Assembly: GCA_964516765.1 (NCBI GenBank)
Contig: CAZEWZ010000008.1
Span: 1-62,917, forward strand
Length of the DNA: 62,917 nucleotides
Direction: 5' to 3'
Source: CAZEWZ01 sp964516765
GTDB lineage: Bacteria > Bacteroidota > Bacteroidia > Flavobacteriales > UBA7430
The notes under the pieces were generated by a model, which was given only the letters and a program-made list of their open reading frames with translations, had not been told where the DNA came from and searched no databases. Made by a program: the position numbers and the translations under genes. Positions 58,335-62,917 of the stretch are shown one piece after another. Numbering within the stretch: the stretch's first letter is position 1; the number at the start of each line of letters is the position of its first letter.

Positions 58335-59804
58335 ATGAAGTATACCATAATTGGAAGCGGATTTTCTGGGCTAAGTACAGCAGCATATTTATCCAAAGCA
58401 GGACATCAAGTTGAGGTTTTTGAGAAAAATGAATCCTTGGGTGGACGTGCCAGACAATTTAAGGCTAAGGGCTACACATTTGATATGGGCCCAAGCTGGT
58501 ATTGGATGCCAGATGTTTTTGAAAAGTTCTTCAAGGACTTTGACGTTAAACCGGCTGATTTTTATGACTTAGTTGAACTAAATCCAGGTTTTCAAATTAT
58601 TTTCTCTGAATCACATTCACTTAAATTAAGTAGCAAATGGGATGAAGTTCATGCTCTTTTTGAAAAATACGAACCAGGTGCATCGAAAAAATTAGATGCA
58701 TTCATAAAAGAAGCAGAATTTAAATATGGTATTGGGATGAATGAAGTTGTTCATCAGCCTGGCCTATCAATCCTAGAACTATGCAAGCCAGTAATCATAA
58801 AAAATGTATTTAAACTACAGATGCTTTCCTCTTACAGGAAACATGTGGCCAAATACTTTAAAAATCCTTTTTTAGTTGCACTTCTCGAATTCCCTGTATT
58901 ATTTCTTGGAACAGCGCCTGCAAAAACACCTGCTCTTTATAGTTTAATGACATACTCAGGTATAAAGCAGGGTACTTTTTATCCAATGGGTGGGTTCTCA
59001 AAAGTTATCGACGCAATGGCAGAGGTCTGTAGAAAACAAGGTGTCAAATTTCACATAAATGCTGAAATTAAAAATATCAAGGTAGAAAAAAAGAAAGCAA
59101 TAGCCATTGAAACTGATAAAGAATCTTTTGATGTAGAAACGCTTATTTGCTCTGCCGACTACCACCACATAGACAAAGAAGTTCTAGCTCCGGAGTATAG
59201 CAATTATTCTGAAAAATATTGGGACAGCCGCGTACTTTCTCCTTCCTGTCTTCTGTTTTATATTGGGGTAGACAAAAAACTAGATAAATTAAAACACCAC
59301 AACTTATTCTTTGACGAGGATATTGACAACCACGTAGAGGATATTTACGACACTAAAGTATGGCCGAAAAAACCTCTATTTTACGCTTGCTGTCCATCAA
59401 AAACAGACCCATCAGTTGCTCCTAATAAGAAAGAAAATTTATTTATTTTAATCCCTATTACTCCGGGACTAGAGGATAATGAATCTATAAGAGAAAAATA
59501 TTTTGGAATCATTATGGACCGACTAGAAGAATATTGTGGTCATAAAGTTAGTAGATATATTGAATATAAAAGAAGCTATTGTGTCAATGATTTTGAAAGC
59601 GATTACAACTCTTATAAAGGAAATGCTTATGGCTTGGCAAATACTTTAAACCAAACAGCTAACCTCAAACCCAAAATATTCAATAAACATATTCAAAACT
59701 TATTTTATACAGGTCAATTGACTGTTCCAGGACCAGGTGTACCTCCATCAATTATTTCCGGAAAAGTTGTAGCTACACATGTTATGAAATCAAATCACCC
59801 CTAA
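58335..59804 (+). CDS. crtI: Phytoene desaturase/isomerase
   Basis: The 489-aa protein has the FAD-binding start GSGFSGLSTAAYLSKAGHQVEVFEK, GGRARQFKAKGYTFDMGPSWYWMPDVF, and the closing ARPFFGxGV-like TVPGPGVPPSIISGKVVA. It converts phytoene to lycopene in the membrane. It is the first gene of a forward operon with crtB (1 bp gap), an unknown gene and crtZ. The upstream promoter probably responds to light through the CarH-like regulator. Confidence 0.95.
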   Translation: MKYTIIGSGFSGLSTAAYLSKAGHQVEVFEKNESLGGRARQFKAKGYTFDMGPSWYWMPDVFEKFFKDFDVKPADFYDLVELNPGFQIIFSESHSLKLSSKWDEVHALFEKYEPGASKKLDAFIKEAEFKYGIGMNEVVHQPGLSILELCKPVIIKNVFKLQMLSSYRKHVAKYFKNPFLVALLEFPVLFLGTAPAKTPALYSLMTYSGIKQGTFYPMGGFSKVIDAMAEVCRKQGVKFHINAEIKNIKVEKKKAIAIETDKESFDVETLICSADYHHIDKEVLAPEYSNYSEKYWDSRVLSPSCLLFYIGVDKKLDKLKHHNLFFDEDIDNHVEDIYDTKVWPKKPLFYACCPSKTDPSVAPNKKENLFILIPITPGLEDNESIREKYFGIIMDRLEEYCGHKVSRYIEYKRSYCVNDFESDYNSYKGNAYGLANTLNQTANLKPKIFNKHIQNLFYTGQLTVPGPGVPPSIISGKVVATHVMKSNHP

Positions 59805-59805
59805 A

Positions 59806-60642
59806 ATGAAACAACTTTTTGACTCGGTCTCATTCAAGTGCAGTGAAATAACGACGAATTCATACAGCACAAGTTTTTCTTTCGGCATCAAGGCTTTACA
59901 CAAGGCCCTACATACTCACATTTATAATATCTACGGATTTGTGAGATTTGCAGATGAAATTGTTGACAGCTTCCACCAGTTCAATAAAGATGAACTACTC
60001 AAGGAATTTAAAGAAGATACTCACAAGTCAATTAAAGAAAAAATTAGCCTTAACCCCATATTAAATAGCTTCCAACATACAGTTAATAGATATAATATTG
60101 GTTTGGACCTAGTCAATACCTTTTTAGATAGTATGGAAATGGACTTAAAACCTCATCTTTATGATGAAGACAAGTATGATAAATACATCTTGGGATCTGC
60201 ACAAGTTGTTGGATTGATGTGCTTAAAAGTTTTTGTGGATGGTAATAATAATCAGTATATGGAATTGAAGCCTCATGCTATGAGTTTAGGCTCAGCATTT
60301 CAAAAAATCAACTTCTTGAGAGATATCAAAGCTGACTTTGAAAAATTAGGTCGAACATATTTCCCAAATGTAGACATTTCTAAATTTAATACTGAAGACA
60401 AAAAAATTATCGAAATAGATATTAAAAAAGATTTCGAAAATGCATTAATTGGGATTAAAAAACTGCCTAAGAAATCCAGATCAGGAGTCTACCTAGCCTA
60501 TATCTATTACTTCAAACTTTTTGAAAAAATTAAAGCACTCTCCCCAGAGAGAATATTGTCAGAACGAATTCGTATTCCAAATGGAGTAAAAGTTGTCCTA
60601 ATTTGTCAAACTGTCATTAAAGACAAATTAAATCTATTATGA
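59806..60642 (+). CDS. crtB: Phytoene synthase
   Basis: The 278-aa protein has the trans-isoprenyl synthase motifs SYSTSFSFGIK, the first Asp site FADEIVDSF, and the second GSAFQKINFLRDIKADFEKLGRTYFP. It joins two geranylgeranyl diphosphates to phytoene. Its stop overlaps the next gene by the four bases ATGA, so the two are translationally coupled. Confidence 0.95.
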   Translation: MKQLFDSVSFKCSEITTNSYSTSFSFGIKALHKALHTHIYNIYGFVRFADEIVDSFHQFNKDELLKEFKEDTHKSIKEKISLNPILNSFQHTVNRYNIGLDLVNTFLDSMEMDLKPHLYDEDKYDKYILGSAQVVGLMCLKVFVDGNNNQYMELKPHAMSLGSAFQKINFLRDIKADFEKLGRTYFPNVDISKFNTEDKKIIEIDIKKDFENALIGIKKLPKKSRSGVYLAYIYYFKLFEKIKALSPERILSERIRIPNGVKVVLICQTVIKDKLNLL

Positions 60643-61097
60643 AATCTATTTTTCTATCCATAATTTGTGCAATAAATGGGTCATTATTTGCACAAGACTC
60701 TGATAATTTAAGAATCCTTTATTTGGAATCAATTGAGAGTGAGTTAATGTGTGATTCGCTTCTTCGTAGTTGTAAAGAAATAAAAAGTGAAGAAGATCCA
60801 ATTCTCTCAGCTTATTATTCTGCCGGATTAATAGTTAAAGCAAAACATCTTATTAATCCCTTTAAAAAACTCTCCCTATTTACCCAAGGAAAAGAAAAGT
60901 TAGATTCACTTATTATTCTTAATCCTAATTTGACTGAATTAAGGATTTTGAGATTCACACTTCAAAATTCAATTCCAACATTCTTGGGATATAATGATTT
61001 TATAGATTCCGATAAACAGCATATTTTTGATACACCAGAACGAATTCGACAATATGAAACCTTCTTCAGTTTAAAAAATAATTCTGGAAAAAAATAA
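60639..61097 (+). CDS. Unknown exported protein coupled to crtB
   Basis: The 152-aa product has a probable signal peptide (MKSIFLSIICAINGSLFAQD) and a short helical region. It contains LYLESIESELMCDSLLRSCKEIKSEEDPILSAYYSAGLIV and a second block NPFKKLSLFTQGKEKLDSLIILNPNLTELRILRFTLQNSIPTFLGY, suggestive of TPR-like helices. It overlaps crtB and lies 55 bp before crtZ. I recall unnamed proteins of this size in the same slot of other Bacteroidota carotenoid operons, which would suggest a role in carotenoid handling, but I cannot confirm it. Confidence 0.75.
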   Translation: MKSIFLSIICAINGSLFAQDSDNLRILYLESIESELMCDSLLRSCKEIKSEEDPILSAYYSAGLIVKAKHLINPFKKLSLFTQGKEKLDSLIILNPNLTELRILRFTLQNSIPTFLGYNDFIDSDKQHIFDTPERIRQYETFFSLKNNSGKK

Positions 61098-61126
61098 TAA
61101 GTACAGATAAAATCAAGAAACATCCG

Positions 61127-61134
61127 TAATTTTG
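61127..61134 (+). promoter_or_regulatory. crtZ promoter -7 box
   Basis: TAATTTTG is an exact TAnnTTTG match, 18 bases before the crtZ ATG, so crtZ may have its own promoter besides the operon transcript. Confidence 0.5.
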
Positions 61135-61152
61135 TAATATAAAAATTGATTC

Positions 61153-61587
61153 ATGTTAGGATTCTTAATTATATCAATCACATTTATTATTATGGAGTTC
61201 GTCTCATGGGGAACACATAAATATATAATGCATGGATTTTTATGGAATCTTCATAAAGACCATCATCAGGTTGATCACAGTAAGTTTACTCAAAAAAATG
61301 ATTGGTTTTTTCTAATTTTTGCAATTCCCTCTATTATTCTAATCTCTTATGGCATGGAAAAATTTACTTTTTCCTTTTTTATTGGATTAGGAATAGCCGG
61401 CTATGGACTTGCTTATGTTATTATTCATGAGATTATCATACACCGAAGAATTCCCATTCTTAAACATCTAAATGGAAATTATATAAAAACCATTAGGCGA
61501 GCACACAAAATTCATCATAAAACCCGGGGGAAATATGGTGCCACCTGTTTTGGGATGTTGATAGTACCAAAAAAATACAGGATCTAG
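61153..61587 (+). CDS. crtZ: Beta-carotene hydroxylase
   Basis: The 144-aa membrane protein has the histidine clusters of the fatty-acid hydroxylase/CrtZ family: HKYIMH, HKDHHQVDH, HEIIIHRR and RAHKIHHKT, with hydrophobic segments between. It adds 3-hydroxyl groups to beta-carotene to make zeaxanthin. A lycopene cyclase (crtY) would be needed between crtI and crtZ steps and is not visible in this window. Confidence 0.93.
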   Translation: MLGFLIISITFIIMEFVSWGTHKYIMHGFLWNLHKDHHQVDHSKFTQKNDWFFLIFAIPSIILISYGMEKFTFSFFIGLGIAGYGLAYVIIHEIIIHRRIPILKHLNGNYIKTIRRAHKIHHKTRGKYGATCFGMLIVPKKYRI

Positions 61588-61782
61588 ATTCTATCTTTAG
61601 AAAATCTTAAAGGAACATCCAAACAGTAAAATTACTTCTAGACATGACGAGAATCAGTCAAAAATATAGTATTATTTTTAATTTTAAGCCATCACAAGGC
61701 TGCGTTAAACCTCTCTCAAAATCAACTTCCAGTGACATTAATTATAGTATATAGAATTAGATAACTAAGATTTACTAAATAA
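61588..61782. other. Intergenic, no gene seen
   Basis: About 195 AT-rich bases after crtZ with no clear terminator or reading frame. They precede the broken reading frame at 61783. Confidence 0.4.
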
Positions 61783-62098
61783 ATATTAGGTGAAAAATAT
61801 ACTATAAACACATCAAATTTTTCTATAGTACCACCCATTGCAAACGTACCGCCCATTCTTGTACCTCTTTACAGCTATGAAGTTATTATAACTGACATAA
61901 ATGGTTCTAATCAAGTTCACCCACCTAATTGCCCTAACTTGACTGTATGGGATGAAGATTCCTGCTCCTGTATCAATCAAAAGAGAACTACTAAAAATTA
62001 CAAATATATTTGGTCAATCAACAAAGGAGAAAAAGAATACACCACTCTTTTACATCTATGATGATGGAACAGTGGAGAAGAAATTAATTCTTGAGTAA
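61783..62098 (+). pseudogene. Remnant of an unknown coding sequence, frameshifted
   Basis: A frame open from 61783 has no usable ATG and encodes a Pro/Cys-containing stretch (VPPIANVPPILVPLYSYEVI; DEDSCSCINQKR), ending at a TGA at 62059. Shifting by one base near the TTTT run at 62048-62051 continues it as FYIYDDGTVEKKLILE to a TAA at 62096. The missing start and the shift point to a decaying gene or a fragment of a surface protein. The family is not recognised. Confidence 0.45.
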
Positions 62099-62103
62099 AT
62101 AAA

Positions 62104-62140
62104 AAACCCACTCAAATTAGTGTGTTTATTTTTAGTGGGC
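62104..62140 (+). repeat. Direct repeat, left copy
   Basis: 37 bases starting AAACCCACTCAAAT match the copy at 62817-62853 with four mismatches. This copy has lost perfect stem pairing, while the right copy is an intact terminator plus the 3' end of tRNA-Val. Confidence 0.75.
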
Positions 62141-62149
62141 CTTGCGGCC

Positions 62150-62800
62150 CTAAGTCCGAACTTTCTTTCTAAAAAATATTACTGAAGATAGAAAAAATAA
62201 GAGCATTGATAGTAAACATATCCATTCATTAATACAAACAAATAATATATTGGGTCTATTGTTGAGTATGACTAATATATTAACGTCAAGCTGATGGAAT
62301 TGTATAATATTTATTAATGTCGTGAATGATATAAAAATTCCTGAAATAACAAAATGCTTTGGAAGTTCCTGCTTTTTCATAAATAGAAAGTAGATATTAA
62401 ATAATAATGAGGAAAAGAAACATAAATAAAAAAAGAGAAGAGCAGAAACAATGTGAATGAGCGTATTATCCATAGAGAATATACCAATAGATATTGCAGA
62501 TAATCCAATTATAGAAATTATCCATTTGAATAAAACTTTAATGTTTCTAGAAGAATCAGGGATAATTTTCAGATAATAGAAAATTAAAAAAGGTGTGCCA
62601 AAAATTAAAGATAGATTAAATATATTAGCTTTTTCGGAACATTTATATTGACCTAATTCAGAAACAAAATGATTTAACACATTGTAATTTTCTCCTGAAC
62701 AACCAATATAGTTGATAGAAGAGGTTATAATGCCATAAAGTATAATTAAGACACCTAAACATCCTGTTAGAATTGTGGTATTTAAGTTATATATTCTCAT
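62150..62800 (-). CDS. DUF998-like integral membrane protein
   Basis: The 216-aa protein has six hydrophobic segments and the sequence NHFVSELGQYKCSEKANIFNLSLIFG after the first one or two helices, which resembles DUF998 proteins. The start used is the ATG at 62800; an open extension to 62824 would begin with GTG inside the terminator of tRNA-Val. The gene is flanked by 37-bp direct repeats and is very AT-rich. Its function is unknown. Confidence 0.72.
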   Translation of the reverse strand: MRIYNLNTTILTGCLGVLIILYGIITSSINYIGCSGENYNVLNHFVSELGQYKCSEKANIFNLSLIFGTPFLIFYYLKIIPDSSRNIKVLFKWIISIIGLSAISIGIFSMDNTLIHIVSALLFFYLCFFSSLLFNIYFLFMKKQELPKHFVISGIFISFTTLINIIQFHQLDVNILVILNNRPNILFVCINEWICLLSMLLFFLSSVIFFRKKVRT

Positions 62801-62816
62801 AGGTGCTAAAATAACA

Positions 62817-62840
62817 AAACCCACTCAAATGAGTGGGTTT
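62817..62840 (-). terminator. Terminator of tRNA-Val
   Basis: AAACCCACTC (62817-62826) and GAGTGGGTTT (62831-62840) form a perfect 10-bp stem with loop AAAT, right after the tRNA 3' end in the reverse direction. Confidence 0.8.
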
Positions 62841-62853
62841 ATTTCTGGTGGGC
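62817..62853 (+). repeat. Direct repeat, right copy
   Basis: This copy covers the tRNA-Val terminator hairpin (62817-62840) and the last eight bases of the tRNA (CCA, discriminator and GCCC on the reverse strand). The left copy is at 62104-62140. Confidence 0.75.
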
Positions 62854-62917
62854 AATGAGGGATTCGAACCCCCGACCCCCTCGGTGTAAACGAGGTGCTC
62901 TGAACCAGCTGAGCTAA
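62846..62917 (-). tRNA. tRNA-Val (anticodon TAC), cut by the window edge
   Basis: The visible part begins at TTAGCTCAG (D-arm) and contains the anticodon loop TTTACAC (anticodon TAC), T-arm GGGGG-TTCGAAT-CCCTC-type pairing, the acceptor 3' strand ATTGCCC, discriminator A and an encoded CCA. The first six or so bases of the gene lie beyond 62917. Confidence 0.93.

Noticed and set aside
1..62917. CRISPR array, prophage, transposon or defence system
   Set aside because: No spaced repeat series, transposase, integrase, restriction or toxin-antitoxin genes were recognised.

Overview
The window is an AT-rich chromosomal segment of a member of the Bacteroidota, probably marine and aerobic. Support: three secreted proteins end in type IX secretion (T9SS) sorting domains; gldF and gldG are present; the cofactor set fits (MqnE and a MqnP-like prenyltransferase of the futalosine menaquinone route, BshC for bacillithiol); the zinc-less L31 and the DUF4295 protein between rpmG and ftsY are typical; and many genes are preceded by the Bacteroidota -7 promoter box TAnnTTTG rather than by Shine-Dalgarno sites. 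The futalosine route points away from typical Flavobacteriaceae and towards Saprospirales-like or neighbouring lineages, but the exact group cannot be fixed from this sequence.

Layout. 1-5.5 kb: 5' end of a cytochrome-c peroxidase lipoprotein gene, mqnE, a T9SS subtilisin and purC. 5.5-16.6 kb: phoH; a forward run of SAM hydrolase, monooxygenase-fold protein, gldF, gldG and a DUF4340-like gene; then dnaN; reverse lon, a GlmU-like enzyme and rpmE2. 16.7-24 kb: a beta-helix lipoprotein, a ZIP transporter-mntR operon divergent from a TonB receptor with a palindromic operator between them, a methyltransferase and an exonuclease. 24-38.4 kb: a long reverse block with comB-gcvT, paaABCD, trhO, a T9SS protein, bshC, ftsY-DUF4295-rpmG, an M1 peptidase, lpxB, a Rid-family protein, a small membrane protein and surE. 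38.4-46 kb: a zinc peptidase, tRNA-Pro, a dipeptidyl peptidase and two tandem POT transporters (together a peptide-use block), a thioredoxin, a small conserved protein and tRNA-His. 46-55.9 kb: copper ATPase, glycosyltransferase, flippase, a third T9SS protein, a thioesterase-fold protein, mqnP-like gene, glutathione peroxidase and a CPBP-type membrane protein. 55.9-61.6 kb: a carotenoid block (SDR, Lacal_2735-type protein, SRPBCC, CarH-like regulator, crtI, crtB, unknown secreted protein, crtZ). 61.6 kb to the end: a broken gene, a DUF998-like membrane gene between 37-bp direct repeats, and a partial tRNA-Val.

Most of the window is ordinary core chromosome. I see no CRISPR array, transposase, phage genes, defence island or secondary-metabolite megasynthase. 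The most interesting items are: (1) the DtxR/MntR-type regulator, ZIP transporter and TonB receptor, which look like a two-membrane metal-uptake module with one operator; (2) the MerR-type regulator of the carotenoid genes, which keeps every residue pattern I know for the B12 light sensor CarH; (3) an unknown secreted protein translationally coupled to crtB; (4) a sigma-54-like element upstream of lon; (5) the repeat-flanked gene beside tRNA-Val; (6) a terminator embedded in the 3' end of a convergent coding sequence. All functions are assigned from sequence motifs read by eye; no database search was run.
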